64,000 nucleotides of DNA from Saussurea involucrata (Eukaryota > Streptophyta > Magnoliopsida > Asterales > Asteraceae): positions 134,097,501 through 134,161,500 of the forward strand of contig CM066324.1 in NCBI GenBank assembly GCA_033807775.1. The letters run 5' to 3'. Below are positions 35,866 to 48,279 of the stretch, one piece after another. The notes beneath the pieces are model-generated. The model saw nothing but the letters and a program-made list of their open reading frames with translations. It was not told the DNA's origin and did not search any database. How positions within the stretch are numbered: position 1 is the stretch's first letter; every line of letters starts with the position of its first letter. The translations under genes were made by a program, and so were the position numbers.

Positions 35866-37422
35866 TGTAACAACCCAGTCTAAAAATAAAGCATGCAATT
35901 CATATAAATGAAACATCCCAAAAACGGGTCCCAAAATTTCATTACATCTGTCTAAATAACTTAGGTTGGCGGAAACAACCTATTACACAACTGAGAATTG
36001 CTAGGACTAAAAGATAATAGTGTCACTGGTTCTACTGCTTCTATCTTCTAACTGATCTGTTCACCTGCTAGAGCCTTTCGCTACCTGCTTTCCTAAAAAG
36101 GGTTTTAATTTGAAAAGAGCGAGGGTTAGACCATGAGGTCTAGTGAGTCCCTCCTGACAGTTCTCAAAATCATTTAAAAACTTTTCATAACTTTCAAATG
36201 TATACAAGACTTTCAATAATAAACTTTCACATAGCTGAACAGCAAAATCTTTCACGGATAAATCCGCTCCCGCAAATGGCACCCTGAAGTCACCCGAGGG
36301 TGACAACGAGTCAGTATCACGCTGCCTTACTGGGACTCATTCCCATGGCATAAACGGAACCTCCCCCCGACGTGAGTACTGGCGGAACCTCCCCCCGACT
36401 TAGCCAATTTACGTCTACACAATGTATGCATACATCTCACATAAAACTTTAAACAACTTTCATGCAATAAAAGCATAAGAACAAAACATGGCATTTCTCA
36501 TCATGTATTCACTTTAGAAAGACACTTTAAAATCACGTATTTTAGTTAGAAAACTCACCTGGTACGTTTGCTTGCTTTCCCTACTCTGCTCTTTACTTCC
36601 AATTTGTCTACCTGAACGAAGGGACAGATTCATAAGCTGACTAGAACTATCCGGACACTTCTCACTAACCACCCTACTTTTCCGGACAGGTTACCGGGTA
36701 ATCCCCGCTTTTCCGGACAGGTTACCGGGTAACCCCGCTTTTCCGGATACCGCATAGTACCCGGACAACAACTCTTATCCGGACAACACAGGTTCTCCGG
36801 ATGACTAAACTTACTCGGACACCTTCTACAACACGACCAAGAACCTTCCCGGACACTCACCCGGACACCTTCATGCTTGAAGGTTTCCGGACGACTGCTG
36901 GGTGAACTTAATGGTTCGAAAACTTGCTAAACACTCCGAAATCAGTAAGATAATGCGACAAATCACTTACTTAAGCATCTTTAATCATTTCTCCATAAAC
37001 TTTACTGATTAAACTCGATTTAAAGGTGTTTAAATCTCCTTTAAGGGTCTTAAAATGACTTTAGTAAGAAACTCACAAATTCCCAACAATCATCAAACAC
37101 TTAGATGAGATTTCAGATTAGGAATTACCTGGAGGATTCCTTGTAGAAAACGAATCCTAACACACCCTTTCTTTCTGATTTCTTACTGATTGGTGGTCTT
37201 CCTCTTTAATTGCACAAGAACTCCAAAACCCCCTTTTTCTTCTTTTCTCTCAAATACCTCAGCCGACATCCACCAATTGATTGACCAAAACTAGGGTTTT
37301 GTGCCAATCATTTGGGTTTTTATACCTAGACCCATCTTACAAACTAGCCCCTCAACTTCAGTTCTTTATTAAGAACTCCACACCAAACGCAAAACACTTC
37401 GAAAAAGGTCGGGGTCGTTACA
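35866..37422 (-). repeat. 5' LTR of the nested element
   Basis: 1557 bp. Contains a TATA-like word (TATAAAA on the minus strand at 37318-37324) within about 105 bp of the LTR start, a plausible promoter, and the inverted CCGG word cluster at 36640-36890. Confidence 0.9.
37318..37324 (-). promoter_or_regulatory. Putative LTR TATA box
   Basis: TATAAAA on the minus strand in the context ctaggtataaaaaccc, about 100 bp into the 5' LTR. The matching site in the 3' LTR is 31299-31305. The outer element's LTRs lack this word at the same place. Confidence 0.45.
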
Positions 37423-37427
37423 CCGAA

Positions 37428-40400
37428 CGGGCCTAAACTTAAACTTTGGGAGTAGAAATCATAACTGAGAATCAGGAAATGCGTTAGGAGGACACTATTA
37501 TAGAAATAGGACTAATAGGGTACCGAGGACGGTCATGTAAGGTAAGTTTGGGGTTACACCTGGCCAGTGTAATTGCGAACTTACAGGTACATGTATATGC
37601 TTAACCTGCCTTATTATTCCGAAGTTGTAGTCTTAAGCTAGCTTATATGTCATATTCCAGTAATTTGGAATGTCGGTAAGATCTCTGAGAATAGATTGAG
37701 ACCCAGTGTTGGGGAAGTATCGTAAAAGATCATTTATGTTGTGATGTATGTATACATCGTAGAGAAGAAATGTGTATAGAATGTTATGAGTCGTCGAGAG
37801 GTAGATCTTCGTGGATTCGAAGAAGAAGAAAGATTGTTTTTTAGTAAGACTCCTGTTTCTAGAGAGTCCCAGTCCTAGAAATCGTGGGATAGATCAGTTC
37901 GGTTGGTAAGGAAGGACAGTGTCGAGATCCTGGAAGTGTCAATTCAAGAGCGAGCAGAAGATTAGAGCCCTGACTCTTTAGTCGAGTTGTTCAGTGGCAT
38001 GATCATTGAAGAGAGATTTTGTAGAGGACAGAAAGCGTGTTGAGGTAGGATGTGAGATGATTGATCAAGACGAAAATAGTATGAAATGGTTGAGTAAGTG
38101 GACCGTTGAATGTATGTATAGCAAGTTGTTGCAAGGCCGAGAGGGCGATCTCTGGTCGAGAGTAGAGTGTCAATGATAAGTTGCGTGAGTAAGGCGATTG
38201 ACCTTGTTAGAGTGAGTAGCCTTCAATTGAAAGTAGAGTTTCATGCATTGAGTTTGTATATGTGTACATGAGATTTTTCATAAGTAAAGTAAATGCGTAA
38301 ATATCAAACTTGATCGGATATGAGTCGGCATGTGCAAGCGTATGTTTAAAGAAGAAGAAAAAAAAAACAAATCCATCTACATCGTACAATGTAGTCTTGA
38401 GGTTTACGATTTGCAAAACATTCCACTCTTTTCATGATAAGTCAAGAAAACGTTTGAATGCAAAACTTTTATAACCAAAATGAGTATTGACATGTTGAAG
38501 TTATATAATTGAGTGTGAGAACCGACTGGTTTAGTTCGTGTCGGTAATTCCTTTCAAAATTTTGTTGTATGAAAAGATTTTTATACAAATATATTTTTGT
38601 CGTAACAACATGTTTTTGGTCGAGTAAGATTAAGTTTTACGGAAAGTTGCATGCAAACGATTCTCGAGATCGTTGTGCAGGGCATTGGAGTTATGAGAAT
38701 GTTGGAGTCGTGTGTACCTAAGTTATTTCTAAACATTGTTCTTTAAAAATGATAAAAGTGTGAAATGATTCATTTATCGCGTCGTTAGACATGAAGGCTA
38801 TGAACTCACTAGGTCGTAGAGTACTACATTTTAAGCCAAGGAAGAACTCCTAGAGTGGAGAGGTGTTGGACAAATCAGGGAAGAATGTTTGTAGTTTTGG
38901 TATTTGTGTTCAAGAGGAGAGGTGAGCAGTGTAAGAGTCGGAAGTGGACTTTAGTGTCGGTTGTATGAGGGTCTGTACCCTTGTGCGGTGACTGGAAATA
39001 CAGTTGCCGAGGGACGGTTGTGTTCAGGGGAAGTACTAGAAGTCATCAAGGTATTGGTATTAGCAACTCGTTATGAGTAGTATGGTGAAATAGGAATGAA
39101 ATATCCTCGACGTCGAATAAGAGTTTTAAAGTGATATTGTAATATTGACGTTACGCGAGTAAATTTGAAATGAGGACGAAGAGATGTGAATTTGATTATG
39201 ATATGTTGGAAGGATTATGTTTCGTAAGGAAACCATGTTAAAGAATAAGTTAAGAAAGTAGTTACAGGTTGTCTGTTGTTGTAGAAGTCGACAGTCGGGT
39301 AAGGTGGCTGAGGCCGAAGACTTGAACCGGAGGGTTGAAAGCTGATAGAGCACCTTGTAGGGGTGTTAAGAGATTGAAAAGGGAACTCAAGGCATAGAGG
39401 GTTCGTAGAAGGATAAGGTATGTAGCGCGAACGAAGCAAGTGTTTAAGATGTTACCGTTCAGTAAGGGACTGTGCCTTGCTTATGTAAGGACTCGGATTG
39501 GAAAGAGCTAGCAAGAACGTTGGTGCTTGAGCTAATTGGGAACTCGTGAGTTGTAGTACAACTAGAGTTGAGAAGGGACTAAGTGGCGAGATAGACTCGA
39601 TTAGGTATGCGGGAGAACATGAAGGTAAGTTAAATTGTGTGAATGATCATGAGAGGTCTGGTCTGCAGTGAGATGTTTTGGGCAAAGAGTGTACGGATGT
39701 GTAGTGACAGTACTTGTCAAACTAAATGTGCCAGCTAATGTCGTAGTGAGGTGATGTTAGAGAGAGGGGGAGCATCAGATAGAAGCCTTTTGGAGGTTTC
39801 GGTTGAGGTGTTCGATTTGTTAACCAGATTGTTGGAGCACGTAGGGTGTAAGTTGACGTGTGGTATGATTATGTTCGGGATAGAATGACGGAGTGGTGGT
39901 GGGTGGTTACCTAAAGGAGAAACCAAGTGTTCTTTGTTGTAAGAGTCGCTAAGTAAGCATATTTTGGGATCATTGGAGGTTTAAAGAAATTGATGGGTGT
40001 GTTAGTCAAAATGTGGTGGAATAGATGTGAAATCCTTAAGGAATGTGAGCTGCTACTTATGTGTGAAAGAATTGTATGAGAAAATAAAAGTTGGAGATTA
40101 AAGAATGTGTAGTAACGTCGAACACTGGTGTCGTTTCAAGACGACTTGGTTGAATGACTTAAGTTAGAATCTTGGTGCAACTGTTGGGGTACGTATGGTA
40201 GCGGGAAAGTGGTTTCAACATGTAGAAAGGTCGAGAGAGAGAGAGGGGCAAATAATGTTTGGTGGGCGGTGCTCCACGCTAACGTGGGGAGGTATTGATT
40301 GTATGTCGGAATATGTAAGTAGGTTGGGAGCGGTAAGCTTGACAGTAACACCGAGAGGTGGAGTAGTGTGTGTAGATTGCAGTCAGTAAGTGTGCGAACC

Positions 40401-41765
40401 TTTGGAAAGAGTTTTGAGGAAGAGAATTGTGTGTGATCTGATGCAAGGAAGGAGTGGATAAGACAACTGAATGAGTTAAGTTAGTGATTTTGAGAGAAAC
40501 GTAAAAACGAACTAGTCGTTCAGTGATAAGCTATTGAGAATAGTTTTGTGAGGGTAACCGAAGTTATGTTATATACGACTGAACGCTTGTGGCAGGCGGA
40601 GAGAATTGATGAGCCTTCTGGATAAGTTCAATTCGGATAGGTGAGCACTCCAATAAGGAATTATAGAGGTTTCCCTACTATTAGTCACGTTAAGGGTGAA
40701 ATGATGATGTGGTGAGAACGTACGAATTAGTTTTCGAGCGGTAGCCGATGTGATCCGAGAAGGGAACTCTTAGGTGTGAGTTCGTCAAGAGGTGCAAGGG
40801 TGGCCTTGTGCCAAGTGGACAGGAGAGTAATGGTTCCTGGTTTTAGAGTCTCGTTGTAGTGGAGGGGAATTTCCGCCAAGTTCTTTGTTTTAAGGAAGTA
40901 AAGGGGTATGAGAGACCGTAAATAGACGTGTTGAATAACCGTGAGTTCCGGCGTGGGGACGAAAGCGAGCAAATGGAGACGCGGTTGACCTTGGACGTTC
41001 TAGTGGTATTTAAGCAAGTATAGCATTCGGAGAGGTTGCAAGTAAATAGTACAAGATAGCACGACATAGCAAAGTGGTGACTCGCCGAGGGCGGTTCCAA
41101 GGTATAGTGTACGGTTAGGTATTCCATCAGAACGGTTTGGGGTGACCGAGTAGAACTGAGTTGGTTGGATTGAAACGCATAAGATTTTTTTGAGCCTTGA
41201 AGTTTGAGAGAAAGGTAAGGTGGACTAAGTCTGTAGATCCGTCGAAGTTATGAAAGTTGAATAGATGTTGCGCGATCTTGAGGTACTCGATGAGATTTTA
41301 AGAAGGAATTCAAAGTGTGATGTGCGTCTCTGGTGGAGAGCCGATGTGGGAAGTGAGATGATAGCAACCGTGCAAGAAATACAGGCGATAAGAAGTTGAC
41401 TTTCGCCATTAGTGAGCGAGTTAGAGCAGCGGCATACGTGTAAGACTGTTCAGAGGAATTAAAGAGTGTTCATCCAACATTTCATGTCTCAGACTTAAAG
41501 AAGTGTTTGTCAGATACCGAGGTGGCTGTTCCTCTGGGGGACATCAATATAGGTGAGAGGTTGACCTACGTAGGAGGACCGATTTAAGTTATGAGCAGTA
41601 AAGTACGAAAGTCGAGGAACAAAGAAGTTCGCTTAGTGAAGGTTAAGTGGAAGTATCTTAAAGGACGAGAGGCAGCGTGGAAAGTCGAGTCAGATATGAT
41701 GGCCAGATACCCTCACCTTTTTGAGAATGGAGTTCCGGGGACATAATTCTTTTGAGGGGGAGTGT
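37428..41765 (+). other. First internal region of the outer element (remainder after the nested insertion)
   Basis: Continues the 42 bp at 29805-29846; together about 4.38 kb, matching the uninterrupted copy of 4396 bp at 49889-54284. No intact frame. The sense strand is strongly C-poor and G-rich (for example 3 C and 21 G in 38881-38940). Ends with polypurine tract ttttgagggggagtgt at 41750-41765. Confidence 0.75.
41453..41746 (+). pseudogene. Ty3/gypsy polyprotein C-terminal relic, copy 1
   Basis: Reads EELKSVHPTFHVSDLKKCLS, then VPLGDINIGERLTYVGG, one in-frame stop, then a basic stretch (KVRKSRNKEVRLVKVKWKY) and RYPHLFENG before a stop. This is the tail that follows integrase in chromovirus-like Ty3/gypsy polyproteins. 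Upstream reading breaks up. Confidence 0.75.
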
Positions 41766-43374
41766 TGTAGTAACCGTGACCAAATTGTTAGAGTTTCAAG
41801 TTTTGGGAAGAATTTGTTAAAGCTGAAAGTTGAGGGGTGTAACTTGTAGGTAAGGAATAGGGTTAATGACCAAATGATTGGCACAAAACGCTAGGTGTGC
41901 CTCTCATTCCCTTGTTTGCGTCTAATTAGTAGAGAAAATGGAGAAAAAGGTTTTTGGGGAGTTTTTGTGCATTTGAAGAGAGAGTCATCAATCTTTGAAT
42001 CTGAAGAGGGAATAGTGTTGGAATTCGTTTCTGCGAGGAATCTCTCAGGTAATTCCTAATCTATAACTCCATTTAAGTTGTTTTGATGATTTTGGGTGTT
42101 TTGAGGGTTCTTTCTTGGTAAAGTTGAATGAGACCCAAATGGAAGATTTAATCACCCTTAAATCGTGTTTGATTAGTAAAGTTTGTGGGAAATGGTCATA
42201 GAACATTTACTTGGTTATTTATCGCGTTATTGATCTGTTGAGGGGCGTGTAGCAGAGTTTTCAGCCTTTAAACTCGACCTGCTCTTTGTCCGGTAAGTTG
42301 CATGTGATGAGGGTTTCCGGAAGGGTGTCCGGTAAGCTTCTAGTGTCGTAGGTACCGGGTAAGTATCCGGTAAGCTTAAGTGTCCGGAAAGCATAATTGT
42401 CCGGTATGTGGAAAGTATCCGGAAAGTGGAGTCATCCGGACAATAGAGTTATCCGAAAAGTAGTAATGTCCGGAAAGCTAATTGTACCCGGAAATCTAGT
42501 TGTGTCCGGTAAGCGAGTTGAGTCCGGTAAGATTAGTATCCGGAAAGTGGTATAGGATCTGAGCAGTATACCTCTTATCCCTTTCTCAGGTAATTCGACC
42601 GTAAGCCAAAAGTCAAGTAAGAAAAGACCTCAAAAGCATCAGGTGAGTTTTCTAACTAAAATACGTGACTTTTAACGTGTTTTCTAAAGTGAGTACCTGA
42701 TGAGAAATGCCATGTTTTATTCTTACGCTTTTAACTGCGTGAAAGTTGTTTAAAGTTTTATGTGGGATGTACGCATACATTGATTTTGATGTATATTGGC
42801 TAAGTCGGGGGGTGTGGCCCGCCAGCTCGTGCCGGGGGGTGTGTCCCGTTTATGCCAAGGGAGGTGTGACCCTGTAAGGCAGCATGAGACTAACTCGTTG
42901 TCACCCCAGGGTGACTTCAGGGTGCCAATTTATGAGGCAGACCTATTCCATGAATGATTTATGGGGCGGACCTATTCCGTGAATGATTTATGGGGCGGAC
43001 CTATTCCGTGAATGATTTTATATGAACAGATTTGTGGATGATTTATATTGACAATTATAAACTATTTTAAATGATTTTAAGAACTGTCAGGAGGGACTCA
43101 CTAGACCTCATGGTCTAACCCTCGCATTTTCCAAACTAAACCTTTTCAGGTAAGCAGTTAGTAAGAGGCTCCGGTAAGTGAGCAAGCGCAGGATAGAGTA
43201 CAGATGCAGATAGAGACAGTGCCACTCATACTTTTAGTGGTAGATATTCTCAGTTGTGTATAGGTTGTTTCTGCCAACCTAATTTTGAGAGTTATGTAAG
43301 AAATCTTGTAACTCGATTTTGGGATATTTCGTTTTATATGAATGGCATGCTTAACCTTAGACTGGGTTGTTACA
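41766..43374 (+). repeat. LTR 2 (1609 bp), start of the tandem units
   Basis: Same ends as LTR 1; three 29-bp units at 42928-43014. Followed by primer site at 43377. Confidence 0.9.
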
Positions 43375-45022
43375 ATTGGTATCAGAGCCATAGTTTAAGA
43401 GATTTAGGTGACCAGACGGGCCTAAACTTAAACTTTGGGAGTAGAAATCACAACTGAGAATCAGGAAATGCGTTAGGAGGACACTATTATAGAAATAGGA
43501 CTAATAGGGTACCGAGGACGGTCGTGTAACGTAAGTTTGGGATTACACCTGGCCAGTGTAATTGCGAACTTACATGTACATGTATATGCTTAACCTGCCT
43601 TATTATTCCGAAGTTGTAGTCTTAAGCTAGCTTATATGTCATATTCTAGTAATTTGGAATGTCCGTAAGATCTCTGAGAATAGATTGAGACCCAGTGTTG
43701 GGGAAGTATCGTAAAAGATCATTTATGTTGTGATGTATGTATACATCGTAGAGAAGAAATGTGTATAGAATGTTATGAGTCGTCGAGAGGTAGATCTTCG
43801 TGGATTCGAAGAGGAAGAAATATTGTTTTTGAGTAAGACTCCTGTTTCTAGAGAGTCCCAGTCCTAGAAATCGTGGGATAGATCAGTTCGGTTGGTAAGG
43901 AAGGACAGTGTCGAGACCCTGGAAGTGTCAATTCAAGAGCGAGCAGAAGATTAGAGCCCTGACTCTTTAGTCGAGTTGTTCAGTGGCAGGATCATTGAAG
44001 AGAGATTATGTAGAGGACTGAAAGCGTGTTGAGGTAGGATGTGAGATGATTGATCAAGACGAAAATAGTATGAAATGGTTGAGTAAGTGGACCGTTGAAT
44101 GTATGTATAGCAAGTTGTTGCAAGGCCGAGATGGCGATCTCTGGTCGAGAGTAGAGTGTCAATGATAAGTTGCGTGAGTAAGGCGATTGACCTTGTTAGA
44201 GTGAGTAGCCTTCAATTGCAAGTAGAGTTTCATGCATTGAGTTTGTATATGTGTACATGAGATTTTTCATAAGTAAAGTAAATGCGTAAATATCAAACTT
44301 GATCGGATATGAGTCGGCATGTGCAAGCGTATGCTTAAAGAAAAAAATAATAATACTAATCCATCTAAATCGTACAATGTAGTCTTGAGGTTTACGATTT
44401 GCAAAACATTCCACTCTTTTCATGATAAGTCAAAAAAACGTTTGAATGCAAAACTTTTATAACCAAAATGAGTATTGACATGTTGAAGTTATATAATTAA
44501 GTGTGAGAACCGACTGGTTTACTTCGTGTCGGTAATTCCTTTCAAATTTTGTTGTATGAAAAGATTTTCATCCAAATATATTTCTGTCGTAAGAACATAT
44601 TTTTGGTCGAGTAAGATTAAGTTTTACGGAAAGTTGCATGCAAACGATTCTCGAGATCGTTGTGCAGGGCATTGGAGTTATGAGAATGTTGGAGTCGTGT
44701 GTACCCAAGTTATTTCTAAGCATTGTTCTTTAAAAATGATAAAAGTGTGAAATGATTCATTTATCGCGTCGTCAGGCATGAAGGCTATGAACTCACTAAG
44801 TCGTAGAGTACTACATTTTAAGCCAAGAAAGAACTCCTAGAGTGGAGAGGTGTTGGACAAATCAGGGAAGAATGTATGTAGTTTTGGTATTTGTGTTCAA
44901 GAGGAGAGGTGAGCAGTGGAAGAGTCGGAAGTGGACTTTAGTGTCGGTTGTATGAGGGTCTGTACCCTTGTGCGGTGACTGGAAATACAGTTGCCGAGGG
45001 ACGGTTGTGTTTAGGGGAGTGT
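43375..45022 (+). other. Internal region with 2.75-kb deletion, copy 1
   Basis: Matches 49889 to about 51534, then jumps from ttgtgtttagggga straight to gtgttgtagtaacc of the next LTR. In the full copy the first side continues aggactagaag (51533) and the second is preceded by ttttgagggggga (54268-54280), so the join is at a shared 'gggga', a microhomology deletion that removed the polyprotein relic and polypurine tract. Confidence 0.85.
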
Positions 45023-46631
45023 TGTAGTAACCGTGACCAAATTGTTAGAGTTTCAAGTTTTGGGAAGAATTTGTTAAAGCTGAAAGTTGAGGGGTGTAAC
45101 TTGTAGGTAAGGAATAGGGTTAATGACCAAATGATTGGCACAAAACGCTAGGTGTGCCTCTCATTCCCTTGTTTGCGTCTAATTAGTAGAGAAAATGGAG
45201 AAAAAGGTTTTTGGGGAGTTTTTGTGCATTTGAAGAGAGAGTCATCAATCTTTGAATCTGAAGAGGGAATAGTGTTGGAATTCGTTTCTGCGAGGAATCT
45301 CTCAGGTAATTCCTAATCTATAACTCCATTTAAGTTGTTTTGATGATTTTGGGTGTTTTGAGGGTTCTTTCTTGGTAAAGTTGAATGAGACCCAAATGGA
45401 AGATTTAATCACCCTTAAATCGTGTTTGATTAGTAAAGTTTGTGGGAAATGGTCATAGAACATTTACTTGGTTATTTATCGCGTTATTGATCTGTTGAGG
45501 GGCGTGTAGCAGAGTTTTCAGCCTTTAAACTCGACCTGCTCTTTGTCCGGTAAGTTGCATGTGATGAGGGTTTCCGGAAGGGTGTCCGGTAAGCTTCTAG
45601 TGTCGTAGGTACCGGGTAAGTATCCGGTAAGCTTAAGTGTCCGGAAAGCATAATTGTCCGGTATGTGGAAAGTATCCGGAAAGTGGAGTCATCCGGACAA
45701 TAGAGTTATCCGAAAAGTAGTAATGTCCGGAAAGCTAATTGTACCCGGAAATCTAGTTGTGTCCGGTAAGCGAGTTGAGTCCGGTAAGATTAGTATCCGG
45801 AAAGTGGTATAGGATCTGAGCAGTATACCTCTTATCCCTTTCTCAGGTAATTCGACCGTAAGCCAAAAGTCAAGTAAGAAAAGACCTCAAAAGCATCAGG
45901 TGAGTTTTCTAACTAAAATACGTGACTTTTAACGTGTTTTCTAAAGTGAGTACCTGATGAGAAATGCCATGTTTTATTCTTACGCTTTTAACTGCGTGAA
46001 AGTTGTTTAAAGTTTTATGTGGGATGTACGCATACATTGATTTTGATGTATATTGGCTAAGTCGGGGGGTGTGGCCCGCCAGCTCGTGCCGGGGGGTGTG
46101 TCCCGTTTATGCCAAGGGAGGTGTGACCCTGTAAGGCAGCATGAGACTAACTCGTTGTCACCCCAGGGTGACTTCAGGGTGCCAATTTATGAGGCAGACC
46201 TATTCCATGAATGATTTATGGGGCGGACCTATTCCGTGAATGATTTATGGGGCGGACCTATTCCGTGAATGATTTTATATGAACAGATTTGTGGATGATT
46301 TATATTGACAATTATAAACTATTTTAAATGATTTTAAGAACTGTCAGGAGGGACTCACTAGACCTCATGGTCTAACCCTCGCATTTTCCAAACTAAACCT
46401 TTTCAGGTAAGCAGTTAGTAAGAGGCTCCGGTAAGTGAGCAAGCGCAGGATAGAGTACAGATGCAGATAGAGACAGTGCCACTCATACTTTTAGTGGTAG
46501 ATATTCTCAGTTGTGTATAGGTTGTTTCTGCCAACCTAATTTTGAGAGTTATGTAAGAAATCTTGTAACTCGATTTTGGGATATTTCGTTTTATATGAAT
46601 GGCATGCTTAACCTTAGACTGGGTTGTTACA
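45023..46631 (+). repeat. LTR 3 (1609 bp)
   Basis: Copy of LTR 2 exactly 3257 bp downstream. Confidence 0.9.
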
Positions 46632-48279
46632 ATTGGTATCAGAGCCATAGTTTAAGAGATTTAGGTGACCAGACGGGCCTAAACTTAAACTTTGGGAGTA
46701 GAAATCACAACTGAGAATCAGGAAATGCGTTAGGAGGACACTATTATAGAAATAGGACTAATAGGGTACCGAGGACGGTCGTGTAACGTAAGTTTGGGAT
46801 TACACCTGGCCAGTGTAATTGCGAACTTACATGTACATGTATATGCTTAACCTGCCTTATTATTCCGAAGTTGTAGTCTTAAGCTAGCTTATATGTCATA
46901 TTCTAGTAATTTGGAATGTCCGTAAGATCTCTGAGAATAGATTGAGACCCAGTGTTGGGGAAGTATCGTAAAAGATCATTTATGTTGTGATGTATGTATA
47001 CATCGTAGAGAAGAAATGTGTATAGAATGTTATGAGTCGTCGAGAGGTAGATCTTCGTGGATTCGAAGAGGAAGAAATATTGTTTTTGAGTAAGACTCCT
47101 GTTTCTAGAGAGTCCCAGTCCTAGAAATCGTGGGATAGATCAGTTCGGTTGGTAAGGAAGGACAGTGTCGAGACCCTGGAAGTGTCAATTCAAGAGCGAG
47201 CAGAAGATTAGAGCCCTGACTCTTTAGTCGAGTTGTTCAGTGGCAGGATCATTGAAGAGAGATTATGTAGAGGACTGAAAGCGTGTTGAGGTAGGATGTG
47301 AGATGATTGATCAAGACGAAAATAGTATGAAATGGTTGAGTAAGTGGACCGTTGAATGTATGTATAGCAAGTTGTTGCAAGGCCGAGATGGCGATCTCTG
47401 GTCGAGAGTAGAGTGTCAATGATAAGTTGCGTGAGTAAGGCGATTGACCTTGTTAGAGTGAGTAGCCTTCAATTGCAAGTAGAGTTTCATGCATTGAGTT
47501 TGTATATGTGTACATGAGATTTTTCATAAGTAAAGTAAATGCGTAAATATCAAACTTGATCGGATATGAGTCGGCATGTGCAAGCGTATGCTTAAAGAAA
47601 AAAATAATAATACTAATCCATCTAAATCGTACAATGTAGTCTTGAGGTTTACGATTTGCAAAACATTCCACTCTTTTCATGATAAGTCAAAAAAACGTTT
47701 GAATGCAAAACTTTTATAACCAAAATGAGTATTGACATGTTGAAGTTATATAATTAAGTGTGAGAACCGACTGGTTTACTTCGTGTCGGTAATTCCTTTC
47801 AAATTTTGTTGTATGAAAAGATTTTCATCCAAATATATTTCTGTCGTAAGAACATATTTTTGGTCGAGTAAGATTAAGTTTTACGGAAAGTTGCATGCAA
47901 ACGATTCTCGAGATCGTTGTGCAGGGCATTGGAGTTATGAGAATGTTGGAGTCGTGTGTACCCAAGTTATTTCTAAGCATTGTTCTTTAAAAATGATAAA
48001 AGTGTGAAATGATTCATTTATCGCGTCGTCAGGCATGAAGGCTATGAACTCACTAAGTCGTAGAGTACTACATTTTAAGCCAAGAAAGAACTCCTAGAGT
48101 GGAGAGGTGTTGGACAAATCAGGGAAGAATGTATGTAGTTTTGGTATTTGTGTTCAAGAGGAGAGGTGAGCAGTGGAAGAGTCGGAAGTGGACTTTAGTG
48201 TCGGTTGTATGAGGGTCTGTACCCTTGTGCGGTGACTGGAAATACAGTTGCCGAGGGACGGTTGTGTTTAGGGGAGTGT
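46632..48279 (+). other. Internal region with the same deletion, copy 2
   Basis: Same junction (ttaggggagtgt then LTR) as copy 1, so the deletion preceded the tandem duplication. Confidence 0.85.

Larger units (their letters stand above)
29847..37422 (-). mobile_element. Nested full-length LTR retrotransposon in reverse orientation
   Basis: 7576 bp, inserted 42 bp downstream of LTR 1 of the outer element. It has an exact 5-bp duplication CCGAA at 29842-29846 and 37423-37427. LTRs of 1557 bp each (29847-31403 and 35866-37422) differ only at scattered positions, so the insertion is fairly recent. On the minus strand its 5' LTR is the right one, with primer site at 35851-35863 and polypurine tract at 31404-31420. 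The internal part (31404-35865) has no long frame; only the last stretch of a Ty3/gypsy polyprotein is readable. It is a diverged member of the same broad family as the outer element: LTR ends and internal words correspond, but the LTR 5' half differs. Confidence 0.9.
41766..48279 (+). repeat. Two tandem 3257-bp LTR-plus-deleted-internal units
   Basis: Units 41766-45022 and 45023-48279 have the same length and appear identical wherever compared by eye. A third matching stretch (48280 to about 51532) follows before the full internal region resumes. In that stretch I see single-base changes at about 49578, 49688 and 51312. Confidence 0.9.

Noticed and set aside
43158..43391. A 77-residue frame repeated identically at 29588, 43158, 46415, 49672 and 55653
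   Set aside because: Conservation comes from being in the LTR copies; the frame is antisense, spans the LTR end and primer site, and encodes no known protein.
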